DNA from: Acidimicrobiaceae bacterium
GTDB taxonomy: Bacteria > Actinomycetota > Acidimicrobiia > Acidimicrobiales > RAAP-2
Assembly (NCBI GenBank): GCA_003152015.1
Contig: PLZF01000054.1
Coordinates: 25,184-89,183 of the forward strand
Direction: 5' to 3'
Length of the DNA stretch: 64,000 nt
Part shown: in pieces, positions 39,133 to 48,182 of the stretch
Layout of the letters: every line of letters begins with the position of its first letter
Position numbering within the stretch: position 1 is the first letter of the stretch
Notes under the pieces: model-generated
Database searches by the model: none
What the model was told of the DNA's origin: nothing
Seen by the model: only the letters and a program-made list of their open reading frames with translations
Position numbers and translations under genes: made by a program

Positions 39133-40439
39133 CACCCGCGCTCACTCCCGAGACGATCCGGGTCAACGGCGGCCGGGCATTTCAGGGCTCGGTTGCACTC
39201 CCGGGCGACAAGTCCATCTCCCACCGTGCCCTCCTATTGGCCGCTCTGGCCGAGGGCACTTCCACCATTGCCGGGCTCTCCGATGGTGACGATGTGCGCC
39301 GCACATTAGAGGCGGTTCGGGCCCTGGGTGCCGAGGTGGAGGAAGGGGACGAGGCCACCGTCGTCCAAGGGGGACGTTCAAGGCTTCACAGCCCCAACGG
39401 TCCCATCGACCTGGGGAACTCGGGGACAGGAATGCGCCTGTTGCTGGGAGTAGTGGCCGGACTGCCGGTGACCGCCAACCTCACCGGTGATGCCTCCCTG
39501 CGCAGTCGGCCGATGGACCGGGTGGCGGAACCCCTGGGGAGGATGGGGGCACACCTCAGCGGGCAGGGTTCCCGGTGCCTTCCTCCGGTGGCGATCACCG
39601 GCGGGAAACTCCATGGCATCGAGTACACGCCCCCGATGGCCAGCGCGCAGGTGAAATCGGCTGTACTGCTGGCCGGACTGTCGGCTGAAGGCGACACCGT
39701 GGTGCATGAGCCGGTTCCCACACGCGCGCATACCGAGGAGATGTTGGCGCAGATGGGAGCGGACATCACTGTCTCCAACTCCAGTTCGGGGCGGACCATT
39801 CGGATCGGCCGAAGCGACCTCAGCCCGACCACGGTGTCGGTACCCGGTGATCCCTCGCAGGCGGCGTACTGGGTAGTTGCCGGTGTCGTCGTTCCCGGGA
39901 GTATGGTCACCGTGGTCGGCATACACCTGGGGGCGGAACGAACAGGTTTCCTCGACGTGCTGAGACGCATGGGAGCGAACGTCACAGTGGATGAGCAGGT
40001 TGCCGGTCACGGATCGATCACCAGCCGGACCTCATCACTGACCGGAACCGTGATTCACGCTGAGGAGATCCCCTCTCTCGACGAAGTGCCGATCCTGGCC
40101 GTGGCCGCGGCGTTGGCAACCGGCCAGAGTCGCTTCACCGACGTGGGCGAATTGCGGGTGAAAGAGTCCGACCGCCTGAGCGGCACGGTGGACCTGGTGA
40201 CCGCATTCGGAGGTACGGCCTGGACGGAAGGCGACGATCTGGTCATCTCCGGAACCGAAGGATTACAGCCCGGGTTTGTCGACGCCCGGGGTGACCATCG
40301 GATGGCCATGGCTGCCGCCATCGCCGGGGCCGCCTGTCCGTCGCTGACCGATGTGACCACCATCATCGGATGGGAAACGGTGAAGACGAGCTACCCGCGT
40401 TTCCATCAGGATTTCGAGGCACTGGCGGCAGCGAAATGA
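39129..40439 (+). CDS. aroA: 3-phosphoshikimate 1-carboxyvinyltransferase (EPSP synthase)
   Basis: 436 residues; makes EPSP from shikimate-3-phosphate and PEP. Motifs: PGDKSISHRALLLAAL, LGNSGTGMRLLLGVV, and late GDHRMAMAAAIAG. The LGNSGTGxR segment has alanine/serine-type variation relevant to class I/II glyphosate behaviour, but sensitivity cannot be inferred here. Start overlaps tyrA and stop overlaps cmk, both by ATGA. Confidence 0.95.
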   Translation: MTPALTPETIRVNGGRAFQGSVALPGDKSISHRALLLAALAEGTSTIAGLSDGDDVRRTLEAVRALGAEVEEGDEATVVQGGRSRLHSPNGPIDLGNSGTGMRLLLGVVAGLPVTANLTGDASLRSRPMDRVAEPLGRMGAHLSGQGSRCLPPVAITGGKLHGIEYTPPMASAQVKSAVLLAGLSAEGDTVVHEPVPTRAHTEEMLAQMGADITVSNSSSGRTIRIGRSDLSPTTVSVPGDPSQAAYWVVAGVVVPGSMVTVVGIHLGAERTGFLDVLRRMGANVTVDEQVAGHGSITSRTSSLTGTVIHAEEIPSLDEVPILAVAAALATGQSRFTDVGELRVKESDRLSGTVDLVTAFGGTAWTEGDDLVISGTEGLQPGFVDARGDHRMAMAAAIAGAACPSLTDVTTIIGWETVKTSYPRFHQDFEALAAAK

Positions 40440-41077
40440 CCCGACCACCAGCCAGCCAGCCTCCCGGCACCCTCGGAAGGGTGATTGCCATCGACGGGCC
40501 CGCGGGCGCCGGCAAGTCGACGCTGTCCCGGGCATTGGCCCGCCATCTGGGACTCCAACGCCTGGACACCGGTGCCATGTACCGGGCAGTGGCGTGGGGT
40601 GCCATCACACGCGATGTCGATCCGGGCGACCACGAGGCCGTAGCCACACTGGCCCGCACCATGTCGATCACCGTCGGTGACCGGGTGACGGCCGACGGGA
40701 AAGATATCACCGAGGCCATCCGCGCTCCTGACGTCAACCGGGCGGTGTCGGTGGTGGCCGCCAACCGTGATGTCCGAACCATTATGGTGGCCCGGCAACG
40801 CCAGTGGGCCGAGGACCACCGCGGAGGAGTTGTCGAAGGACGTGACATCGGATCCGTGGTGTTTCCTCACGCCGACCTGAAGATCTACCTCACCGCCTCA
40901 GGCGAGGAGCGGGCTCGGCGCCGGAGCGAAGAGGGATCTGACTGGATAGCCAGGCGCGACCACCTCGACAGCACCCGTGCGGCATCCCCTCTTGAGGTTG
41001 CCGAAGGTGCGAAGGTCATCGACACCACCGGGCGTTCGATCAAAGCAGTAGTAGAGGAGGTACTTGCATGGCTGTGA
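40436..41077 (+). CDS. cmk: Cytidylate kinase
   Basis: A 213-residue (d)CMP kinase. P-loop IDGPAGAGKSTLSRALA, LDTGAMYRAVAWGA and VEGRDIGSVVFPHADLKIYL are characteristic. ATG 40436 overlaps the aroA stop; the open frame before it lies inside aroA. It overlaps the plsC-like gene by ten bases. Confidence 0.95.
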   Translation: MTRPPASQPPGTLGRVIAIDGPAGAGKSTLSRALARHLGLQRLDTGAMYRAVAWGAITRDVDPGDHEAVATLARTMSITVGDRVTADGKDITEAIRAPDVNRAVSVVAANRDVRTIMVARQRQWAEDHRGGVVEGRDIGSVVFPHADLKIYLTASGEERARRRSEEGSDWIARRDHLDSTRAASPLEVAEGAKVIDTTGRSIKAVVEEVLAWL

Positions 41078-41784
41078 GCGATACGACAGGTTCGAAGGAC
41101 GCGGTGTCACCGTCGGTGGGCGACGCGGAGGTGGACACCAGCTTCACCCCGATCTACCGGCTTCTGCGGGCCCTGGTGCACGGGTTGAACCGTCTGTTGT
41201 TCCGCACGAAGGTGGAGGGAACGGAGCGGGTGCCCTCCGAGGGACCGGTGATCATCGCGCCGGTCCATCGTTCGGGGATCGATTTCTTTGTGGCCTCGGA
41301 GGTCACCCGGCGGAAGCTTCACTACATGGCCAAGGACAACCTGTGGAAGAGACCTCGGCTCGGGCGGTTCCTCCAGTCGGTAGGGGCCTTCCCCGTTCAT
41401 CGCGGTGCCGCTGATCGGGAGGCTCTGCGCCGGGCTCAGCGGGTCCTGGACGCCGGCGAGGTGTTGGTCCTCTTCCCCGAGGGGGAGCGGAGAGCGGGGC
41501 CGGTGGTGCAGGACCTTCACCAGGGCGTGGCCTTTCTGTCCGCACGCACCGGGGCACCGGTGATCCCGGTGGGCATTGGCGGTTCGGCGTCGGTCATGCC
41601 GAAGGGCAGCAAGTTCCCCCGGCCCCGGCGTATCCACTTGGTGGTGGGCGAGCCGATTGCCGCACCGACCCGTACCGAGAGCGGTCGGGTGCCGCGGAGC
41701 CGACTTCACGCCATGACCGAAGAGCTCACTGAGACGATTCAGGAGCTCTACGACCGATCGGTGGCTTCGGCCGGACGGTACTAA
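41068..41784 (+). CDS. 1-acylglycerol-3-phosphate acyltransferase (PlsC-like)
   Basis: A 238-residue membrane-associated acyltransferase making phosphatidic acid. Catalytic H-x4-D is in PVHRSGIDFFVASEV; FPEGERR is the glycerol-phosphate-binding motif; PVIPVGIGG is the third block. Starts within cmk. Its TAA overlaps the TAG of the convergent ispH gene (CTAA). Confidence 0.9.
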   Translation: MAVSDTTGSKDAVSPSVGDAEVDTSFTPIYRLLRALVHGLNRLLFRTKVEGTERVPSEGPVIIAPVHRSGIDFFVASEVTRRKLHYMAKDNLWKRPRLGRFLQSVGAFPVHRGAADREALRRAQRVLDAGEVLVLFPEGERRAGPVVQDLHQGVAFLSARTGAPVIPVGIGGSASVMPKGSKFPRPRRIHLVVGEPIAAPTRTESGRVPRSRLHAMTEELTETIQELYDRSVASAGRY

Positions 41785-42869
41785 GCGGCCGGGCCGCCGG
41801 CGAACGCCTCCAGCACGTCGGCCGCACCGGTAGAGCGATCGCCCGAGAGCACGGTTGTCCCACCGTCGACCACCTCGCTACCGACCATCGGAGCGACGGT
41901 CATGAGGGATACCGCCGCCTCCAGGCTCCGCAGGATCTCACGCAGCTCGGGCGGAGGTGGGAAGTACTCCTCTTCCACAGTGATCGGGGCCGACTGGACT
42001 CCATGGATCGGGGCCAATCGGGCCACCACCGCCTGGACCAGGGCTTCCGGGGCGGACGCACCGGCGGTTACCCCCACAGTGCCGCTGAGGTCATCGGGCA
42101 GCTCGGATGCATCATTGATCCGAATCACCCGGGGACAGCCGAATGCCAACGCCACCTCCTCCAGCGCCACCGTGTTGGAGGAGTTGATCGATCCGATCAC
42201 CACCACCGCATCGGCCTGTCCCACCACCGCTTTGAGCGCAGCCTGGCGATTGGTGGTGGCAAAGCACAGATCGCTCCGGCTGGGCATCCACAGATCGGGG
42301 AACCGCTCCCGGGCCCGATCGACGATGCCGGACCATTCATCGTGGCTCAGCGTGGTCTGGGCCAGCAGGGCCACCGGTGACGAGCCGTCTTCACCGGCTT
42401 CCGGCTCCGTCAACGCGTCGACGTCTTCCACCCGCTCGAGCAGACGGACCGCCGATGGTGCCACGGCCATGGTGCCGACCGCCTCCTCGTGACCCTGGTG
42501 GCCGACATAGAGCACCGTGTACCCCTTCCGGGCCCGGACCTTCAGCTCGTGGTGCACCTTGGTGACCAGGGGACAGACGGCATCGACCACGACCCGGCCC
42601 TGGTCACGGGCCGCATCCACCACGTCGGGGGCGGAGCCGTGGGCCGAGAGCATCAGCGGTGCCCCGGCCGGGACCTCGGTGACGTCATCCACAAAAATGA
42701 CCCCTTGGGCCCGGAACTGATCAACGACATGCTGGTTGTGGACGATCTCGTGGTAGCAGTAGACGGGTGGTTCGAAGACCCGGACCATCCACGCCAACGC
42801 CTTGATGGCTTTCTCTACGCCGGCACAGAAGCCTCTCGGCTCGGCCAGAAGAACTCGTTCAACGGGCAC
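41781..42869 (-). CDS. ispH: 4-hydroxy-3-methylbut-2-enyl diphosphate reductase
   Basis: 362 residues; last step of the MEP isoprenoid pathway, an iron-sulfur enzyme. The three cluster cysteines are in PRGFCAGVEKA, VDAVCPLVTKVH and SDLCFATTNRQ; the catalytic Glu/His regions HEIVHN and SAHGSAP are present. The C-terminus is about 40 residues longer than minimal forms. GTG 42869 lies six bases after TAGCCT, a leaderless arrangement. Divergent from the DUF512 gene. Confidence 0.95.
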   Translation of the reverse strand: MPVERVLLAEPRGFCAGVEKAIKALAWMVRVFEPPVYCYHEIVHNQHVVDQFRAQGVIFVDDVTEVPAGAPLMLSAHGSAPDVVDAARDQGRVVVDAVCPLVTKVHHELKVRARKGYTVLYVGHQGHEEAVGTMAVAPSAVRLLERVEDVDALTEPEAGEDGSSPVALLAQTTLSHDEWSGIVDRARERFPDLWMPSRSDLCFATTNRQAALKAVVGQADAVVVIGSINSSNTVALEEVALAFGCPRVIRINDASELPDDLSGTVGVTAGASAPEALVQAVVARLAPIHGVQSAPITVEEEYFPPPPELREILRSLEAAVSLMTVAPMVGSEVVDGGTTVLSGDRSTGAADVLEAFAGGPAA

Positions 42870-42875
42870 ATTCCC

Positions 42876-42881
42876 AGGCTA
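42876..42881 (-). promoter_or_regulatory. -10 element of a probable leaderless ispH promoter
   Basis: TAGCCT on the minus strand, six bases, then GTG 42869. Confidence 0.5.
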
Positions 42882-42940
42882 GTGGTGAGACGACGGCACC
42901 GGGACCCGGGGCCGCCGCCGTAGTTGCACCGGGGACCGGG

Positions 42941-42946
42941 TAACCT
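42941..42946 (+). promoter_or_regulatory. -10 element of a probable leaderless promoter
   Basis: TAACCT, six bases (TGGGGC), then ATG 42953. It lies only about 60 bp from the divergent ispH -10. Confidence 0.55.
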
Positions 42947-42952
42947 TGGGGC

Positions 42953-44422
42953 ATGTCGGTACCACGCGGTACGACGGCGCCTACGGTCGTCGCCGTCACC
43001 GAATTGTCACCGGCGGATCTGTCCGGGCTCCGGCCCGGGGACGAACTTCTCCTCCTCAACGGACGGTCGCCGCGCGACGTCATCGAGTACAGCCTGTTGG
43101 TCGACGAGCCCGAATTGGACCTCGTGGTCCGCCGTCGCGGGATGGCTGACCCATTTTCGGTGGCTATCAGCAAGCAACCGGGGGAGCCCTTGGGTGCAGA
43201 AGTGTCGTCAGCGGTCTTCGATCGGGTTCGGACCTGCGACAACCACTGCGAATTCTGCTTCATCCAACAACTTCCCAAGGGAATGCGCCGGAGTCTGTCC
43301 CTCAAGGACGATGATTACCGGCTCTCGTTTCTCTACGGCAATTTCACCACGCTCACCCGCTTTACCGAAATGGACCTGGAACGGGTGCTCACCGAGCGTC
43401 TGAGCCCGTTGTTCGTCTCGATCCACGCCACCGATCCCGATGTCCGATCGCGGTTGCTGCGCAACCAACGTGGAGCCACCAGTTTGCGGTGGTTGAGCGC
43501 CCTTCTCGACGGGGGTATCGAGGTTCACGGCCAGATTGTGGTGTGCCCCGACCGCAACAACGGGGAGATACTGCACGACACCCTGGCCGGCGTGCTCGAC
43601 CGGTACCCGACGATGGCCACGGTGGCATGCGTGCCTCTGGGGGTGAGTCGATTCTCCAATGAATCGGGCATGCGATCCCACACCCAAGAAGAAGCGGCCG
43701 AAGTCTGTGATGCCATTGATCTGTGGCAGGAGACCTTTCTGACTGCCCTCGGACGACGAATGGTCTACGCCGCTGACGAGTACTACCTGATGGCCGATCG
43801 GCCCTTCCCGGCAAAATCCACCTACGACGGATTTCCTCAGCACGAGAATGGCCTGGGTATGGCCCGGGCATTCGAAGCGGCATTCGGGGGAGACGAACGG
43901 GCGGCATTGGGCGTGCGGCCGGGCTTCTTCGCCTGGGTGGATGGGGCACCGGCGTCGGGCTACCGGGCCCAACGTGCCGATCCGACCACGCCGACGTCGG
44001 GCGGAGATGCACCGATCGCCATCCTCACCGGTGAGTACGGCGCACGGGTTCTGGCCCCGTTGGTGGAGTCCCTCGGACGCTCGGACATCCGGTTGGTTCC
44101 GGTGCCGAACGACTATTTCGGTGGCAACATCGGCGTCTCGGGGCTGATGACCGGCATCGATCTGACCCGGGCCCTCGAGGCGGAGCCCGAAGGCCATCGC
44201 TATCTTCTTCCCGACTCATGTCTCTCCGAGGGCCGCTTCCTCGATGACCTGACAGTGACCGACCTACCTCGTCCGGTGGAGATCGTCGCCACCGACGGGC
44301 TGTCATTGCGCCGGGCGCTGGACGGAACCGGCCCTGTATCGACCCAGTTCTCCAGCGGAAGTGGTTCCACCGAATTGTCCCGACCGGAACGGGTACCCGT
44401 CACGATCGGAGTGTCACGATGA
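42953..44422 (+). CDS. DUF512-family radical-SAM-like protein (PDZ + CxxxCxxC)
   Basis: 489 residues. An N-terminal PDZ-like part (VTELSPADLSGLRPGDELLL) precedes CDNHCEFCFIQQLPKGMR, a CxxxCxxC typical of radical SAM iron-sulfur binding, then the DUF512 domain (FFAWVDGAPAS; VPNDYFGGNIGVSGLMTG). The family is widespread next to der and of uncertain function, with links to ribosome maturation proposed. Overlaps der by four bases. Disordered Ser/Gly-rich C-terminus. Confidence 0.88.
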   Translation: MSVPRGTTAPTVVAVTELSPADLSGLRPGDELLLLNGRSPRDVIEYSLLVDEPELDLVVRRRGMADPFSVAISKQPGEPLGAEVSSAVFDRVRTCDNHCEFCFIQQLPKGMRRSLSLKDDDYRLSFLYGNFTTLTRFTEMDLERVLTERLSPLFVSIHATDPDVRSRLLRNQRGATSLRWLSALLDGGIEVHGQIVVCPDRNNGEILHDTLAGVLDRYPTMATVACVPLGVSRFSNESGMRSHTQEEAAEVCDAIDLWQETFLTALGRRMVYAADEYYLMADRPFPAKSTYDGFPQHENGLGMARAFEAAFGGDERAALGVRPGFFAWVDGAPASGYRAQRADPTTPTSGGDAPIAILTGEYGARVLAPLVESLGRSDIRLVPVPNDYFGGNIGVSGLMTGIDLTRALEAEPEGHRYLLPDSCLSEGRFLDDLTVTDLPRPVEIVATDGLSLRRALDGTGPVSTQFSSGSGSTELSRPERVPVTIGVSR

Positions 44423-45813
44423 CCACCTCTACGCCGGAGGCCACGACAGAAACGGCCCGCACCCGTCCATTGGTGGTGATCGCCGGGCGACCCAACGTGG
44501 GCAAGTCAACATTGGTCAACCGGATCGTCGGTCGTCGGGCCGCGGTGGTCGAGGAACGATCGGGCGTCACCAGGGATCGCAAAGAACTCGATGCTGAGTG
44601 GTGCGGTCACGCCTTCACCGTGGTGGATACCGGGGGGTGGCTGACGACCGACGATCCTCTCGATGCCCAGGTCAGTGCCCAAGCTGAACGAGCGGTGGCC
44701 GAGGCCGACGTCGTGCTGCTGGTGGTCGACGTCACTGTCGGCCTCATCGACGAAGACATGGCGGTCGCCCGGTTCCTCAAACGATCTGGCCGTCCGGTGC
44801 GGGTGGTCGTCAACAAAGTCGATTCGTCCCAGCGCGAATCCGATGCATGGGAGGCGGTTTCGTTGGGCCTGGGTGATCCGTGGCCGGTGAGCGCCCTGCA
44901 TGGACGGGGAACCGGAGACTTGCTCGATGACGTGGTGCGGCTCCTGCCGGACCCTGACGCCGTGGCTGCGACGTCGGGAAATGAAGATGACCCCGACGGG
45001 GACCGGCAGGGGAGTGGCACCTCGATCCCACGGGTGGCTCTGGTCGGTCGGCCAAATGTCGGGAAGTCGACACTTTTCAACCGATTGGTCGGTGATGAAC
45101 GGTCGATCACCCACGATGCGCCCGGCACTACCCGTGACGCGGTGGACACGGTGGTGGAGACCCCCGAGGGGACCGTCTGTTTTATCGATACCGCCGGCAT
45201 GCGCCGGAAGTCACGGACCGAGCGGGGCACCGAATACTTTTCGGTACTCCGTGCCCTCGAAGCGTTGGACCGGGCGGACATCGCCCTCCTGATCATCGAT
45301 GCCACGCTGGGCGTCACCCACCAAGACCAGCGATTGGCCGAACGGGTGGCCGCCGCCGGGTGCCCGACAGTGGTGGTGCTGAACAAGTGGGAGCTGATCC
45401 CCACCGAGGATCGGCCGGACATCCTCATCGACATCGGTGATCGGCTGGCCTTCCTCGGTGATGCTCCGGTATTGAAGATCAGCGCCCTGTCCGGGCTTGG
45501 CGTGCACCATATACTGCCGGCGGTGGCCACAGCCGAAGAGGCGTACCACTCGCGCATCCCGACCGGAGAGCTCAACCGGGCCATGAAGTCGATTCAGATG
45601 GCGCACCCCCCGGTGGGAGCCAAGATCCAGTACGCGGTACAAGGGGCGAACGATCCGCCGACCTTCACCCTGTTTACGAATGGTCGGCTCCAACCGACCT
45701 ATCTGCGCTACGTCGAGCGGGGGCTGCGCGAGCGCTTTGAACTGGGTCCCACGCCGATAAAGCTACGGGTTCGGGCCAAGGGTCCCAACGGAGGTGGAGG
45801 ACGTCGGAGGTGA
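44419..45813 (+). CDS. der: Ribosome-assembly GTPase Der (EngA)
   Basis: 464 residues; 50S maturation GTPase with two G domains in tandem. G1 motifs GRPNVGKSTLVNR and GRPNVGKSTLFNR; G3 DTGG and DTAG; G4 NKVD and NKWE. The C-terminal KH-like domain (YVERGLRERFELGPTPIKLR) is complete. Start overlaps the DUF512 gene by ATGA. Confidence 0.96.
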   Translation: MTTSTPEATTETARTRPLVVIAGRPNVGKSTLVNRIVGRRAAVVEERSGVTRDRKELDAEWCGHAFTVVDTGGWLTTDDPLDAQVSAQAERAVAEADVVLLVVDVTVGLIDEDMAVARFLKRSGRPVRVVVNKVDSSQRESDAWEAVSLGLGDPWPVSALHGRGTGDLLDDVVRLLPDPDAVAATSGNEDDPDGDRQGSGTSIPRVALVGRPNVGKSTLFNRLVGDERSITHDAPGTTRDAVDTVVETPEGTVCFIDTAGMRRKSRTERGTEYFSVLRALEALDRADIALLIIDATLGVTHQDQRLAERVAAAGCPTVVVLNKWELIPTEDRPDILIDIGDRLAFLGDAPVLKISALSGLGVHHILPAVATAEEAYHSRIPTGELNRAMKSIQMAHPPVGAKIQYAVQGANDPPTFTLFTNGRLQPTYLRYVERGLRERFELGPTPIKLRVRAKGPNGGGGRRR

Positions 45814-46014
45814 GTGGTGCCCTGGTGTGAACAGTGCGATCAGCGCCTCGAGGATGACCAGGTGGCCGAGGATGGTACGTGCCCGACCTGTGGCTCGGAA
45901 ACTCTCGAGCACCGCAGTACACCCTGGTACTTCAAGTTCATGTTGGTGGCCTCGGTCATCTACCTGGGGTGGCGGGCGTTTCAAGGCGTGAGTTGGGTCG
46001 TCCATCACGTCTGA
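45814..46014 (+). CDS. Small zinc-ribbon membrane protein
   Basis: 66 residues. CEQC and CPTC form a zinc ribbon, followed by a membrane segment (YFKFMLVASVIYLGWRAFQG). It begins GTG GTG directly after the der stop and so is translated from the same mRNA. The position after der is seen in other actinobacteria. Function unknown. Confidence 0.75.
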   Translation: MVPWCEQCDQRLEDDQVAEDGTCPTCGSETLEHRSTPWYFKFMLVASVIYLGWRAFQGVSWVVHHV

Positions 46015-46023
46015 GCCAACTCC

Positions 46024-46050
46024 CAGAGGCAAGCTGACTCGAGGCCTCTG
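46024..46050 (+). terminator. Terminator hairpin after the der operon
   Basis: CAGAGGC (46024-46030) pairs with GCCTCTG (46044-46050), loop 13 bases, followed by TCTCTT. It ends the long plus-strand block. Confidence 0.6.
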
Positions 46051-46195
46051 TCTCTTGGCCTCTGTCGCTTGGCCGGTCGCACCCTCGGCTAGGGCTCTGT
46101 CATCCCTGCCCGCATTGTCTCAGGTCACAGCGTTTCGAACGCCATGAGTGATTCATTTCGGCGACCATGTTTAAAGGTGCGTAGCTATTGCAGTA

Positions 46196-46231
46196 GCTAC
46201 TAGTGCTAACTAAGAGTTAGCTATCAGTAGC
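46196..46231. repeat. Two-step inverted repeat (operator or hairpin)
   Basis: Outer arms GCTACT (46196-46201) and AGTAGC (46226-46231); inner arms GCTAACT (46205-46211) and AGTTAGC (46215-46221) around AAG. It overlaps the 3' end of the recombinase remnant. No T-run. Confidence 0.6.
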
Positions 46232-46381
46232 ACCCAATGTAACGGTCATGGCGTCGATGTGACCGGAGACGGACCCCGTCGTTCGATGGCGATATGTCTC
46301 AACGAGAATTGTCATGTCGACGTGGCCCAGGAGGTCGGCTACCTGGCCGAGCGGAACACCTGCATGGACCAGGCGGCTCGC
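46217..46381 (-). pseudogene. C-terminal remnant of a tyrosine recombinase (phage/ICE-type integrase)
   Basis: An open stretch of 54 codons, preceded in frame by TGA at 46384-46382 and ending in TAA at 46217-46219. It reads ASRLVHAGVPLGQVADLLGH and VDMTILVETYRHRTTGSV. LLGH supplies the catalytic His region and ETYRH the Tyr nucleophile of an integrase. The rest of the gene, including the Arg and HxxR boxes, is gone. It overlaps the region just downstream of the GH43-like gene end. Confidence 0.7.
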
Positions 46382-46413
46382 TCAGTCTGCTTGCCGCATA
46401 ACGGGTTCGTGCC

Positions 46414-47589
46414 TTACCCCGGCGCAGTCGTGGTCGGAGCGGGAAACGTTCCCGCTTCGGCGACGTAGGGGCCGGCGTTGTTCCACCCGATCCTGGCGGC
46501 CACGACCGGTCGGAGCCACCTGAAGGGGATGTTCCCGTGCCACGGGTTGTAGAGCACCCACGTCGATGATCCACTTGTCTGATAGACGCTCTCTTCTCCC
46601 GGACCGACACCTTGGGCGTTGTTGCCGATCAGTGGTTGCGTACCGAAGGCAGTGCACGGTCCGCTGATTCCCGCGCACTTGGCCACACCCACGGCATACT
46701 TGGGCCCCCCGAAGCCGTCCCCACCGGCGTAGAACAGCCACCGGCTCCCGTTGGGAGCCTTGACCATTTGAGGAGCTTCGATGATGGGATGGGCCCAGGC
46801 TGGGGCCCGGTCGGTGCCGTAGATGGTGGTCGGCGAGCCCACCACGGCCAGGCCGTCGGACGTGAGGGGCTGGGACCAGATGAGATCCGTGCCGGTGTGG
46901 TTGGTGGAGTTGTTGTCGCTCTTCCACACCAGATAGGGGCGAGCCTGAGGCGCGGTGTCGTCCACCACCACTTGAGGGTCAATGTCGCCGCCCTGGTCCA
47001 GCTGACAGACGATGGGCTGCGGCGACGGCGAGTACGGGCCGGCGGCAGAGGTGGCTACTGCTGTGCCCAGGCAGTGGGTCGCCGGGGTGAGACCGGCCAC
47101 GATGGCGGCGTAATACAGGACGTAGGTGGCACCGAAGCGGTGCACCTCCGGTTCCCACGTAGTGCCACCCTTGGAGACGGGAACGGCCCAGGCCGGCATG
47201 CTGGGCAGGGCGTCCACGGCTACGGACCAATGGCCGGGGGAGCCGACCAGCATCGGGACGTTGTCCCTGCGATTGCCGAAGGCGGTCGAGACGAAGAGCA
47301 GGTACTTGCCATGGCTGTGTATGAGCCACCCACCGGACAGGTCCTGACTGGCCGAGTCTGCGATCACGATCGCCGGGGCGTTCGGCGTGCGGGTCGGCGG
47401 TTGGGCGGCAAGCATGGATCTGTCCGCCGAGACCGCGATGGACGTCGTGGCAACGGCACCACCCGTCACCAGCACCGCGGTGACCAACACGGCCGTCACC
47501 AACACCGCGGTGACCAACACGGCCAACACCAGCACCGCGTGCCGGTGTCGGCGTACGGCATGCTCCCGTCTGTGCTTGGCCTGCCCCAT
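46414..47589 (-). CDS. Secreted glycosyl-hydrolase-family-43-like protein
   Basis: 391 residues. A basic N-terminus (KHRREHAVRRHRHA) and a hydrophobic segment made of VLVTA repeats form a signal peptide or anchor. The mature part looks like a five-bladed beta-propeller: ADSASQDLSGGWLIHSHGKY, TTWEPEVHRFGATYVLYYAA, GGDIDPQVVVDD and PIIEAPQMVKAPNGSRWLFY supply the Asp, Asp and Glu expected in GH43-type enzymes. ATG 47589 follows AAAGGGA. It is an exported candidate polysaccharide hydrolase; the substrate is unknown. Confidence 0.72.
   Translation of the reverse strand: MGQAKHRREHAVRRHRHAVLVLAVLVTAVLVTAVLVTAVLVTGGAVATTSIAVSADRSMLAAQPPTRTPNAPAIVIADSASQDLSGGWLIHSHGKYLLFVSTAFGNRRDNVPMLVGSPGHWSVAVDALPSMPAWAVPVSKGGTTWEPEVHRFGATYVLYYAAIVAGLTPATHCLGTAVATSAAGPYSPSPQPIVCQLDQGGDIDPQVVVDDTAPQARPYLVWKSDNNSTNHTGTDLIWSQPLTSDGLAVVGSPTTIYGTDRAPAWAHPIIEAPQMVKAPNGSRWLFYAGGDGFGGPKYAVGVAKCAGISGPCTAFGTQPLIGNNAQGVGPGEESVYQTSGSSTWVLYNPWHGNIPFRWLRPVVAARIGWNNAGPYVAEAGTFPAPTTTAPG
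47465..47539 (-). repeat. 15-bp minisatellite in the signal segment of the GH43-like gene
   Basis: Five 15-bp units at 47465, 47480, 47495, 47510 and 47525, alternating GTCACCAACACCGCG-like and GTGACCAACACGGCC; together they encode VLVTA repeats. Gain or loss of units would keep frame but change the hydrophobic length. Confidence 0.85.
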
Positions 47590-47720
47590 TTGATCCCTTT
47601 CCACCACGCCACACGTTGGCGTGAGGCAGTCCGAAGACGTGCGTCCCCTCGGAAGGCTCGTAGAGAGGTTAGACAAAATTTGCTACCGACACGAGGACCG
47701 AGTCCACCTGGCATCAGGGC

Positions 47721-48123
47721 GTGCCGTTGACGCCACTCTTTCCGTCGTACGCACTCATCGCCTTTGCCGGAGCGATTGAGCAGGTGGGAAGCGCAGGGGC
47801 ATTCCGAGCCTTGTTGGGTGATCTTCCTTCCCCGTGTTCGGCGTGTGGCAACGTCCCAGGTGCCACTGCCCGCTTCAAGAACACGATCAAGTTGGTCCTC
47901 TCGAACAAAGAAACCAACGAACTCTTGAAGCGCTGGGATCCCTACTCGGCTCGTTCGAAGACGGCCTATGGATCTGGCACCATCCGAAGGCGAGGCTGGC
48001 TTGGTCGGCCTCGACGAAATCGATCCGACTCAGATATTCATGTGGCAGATCGTTCCGGCAGTTCGCAACATTGCCCGTGACTTGCTACTTCGAGCACTTG
48101 GATTGAACAACTCGGATTCCTAG
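47721..48123 (+). pseudogene. Frameshifted HEPN-like gene
   Basis: A plus-strand frame from GTG 47721 reads PSYALIAFAGAIEQVGSAGA, then LVLSNKETNELLKRWDPYSA and RSKTAYGSG. A second frame from 47968 reads LVGLDEIDPTQIFMWQIVPA and VRNIARDLLLRALGLNNSDS and stops at 48123. Read together across a shift near 47965-47985 they resemble HEPN-type proteins: helical, with an R-x4-[HY] motif (RSKTAY) and a C-terminal R-x3-LL-x-ALG helix. HEPN domains are common RNases in toxin and defence systems. The family call is tentative. Confidence 0.45.
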
Positions 48124-48182
48124 TTGTTCTGCCCGGTCGAGAGTTGGCCACACGGGCGTGCGCCACGGGCACCCCGGCATGA

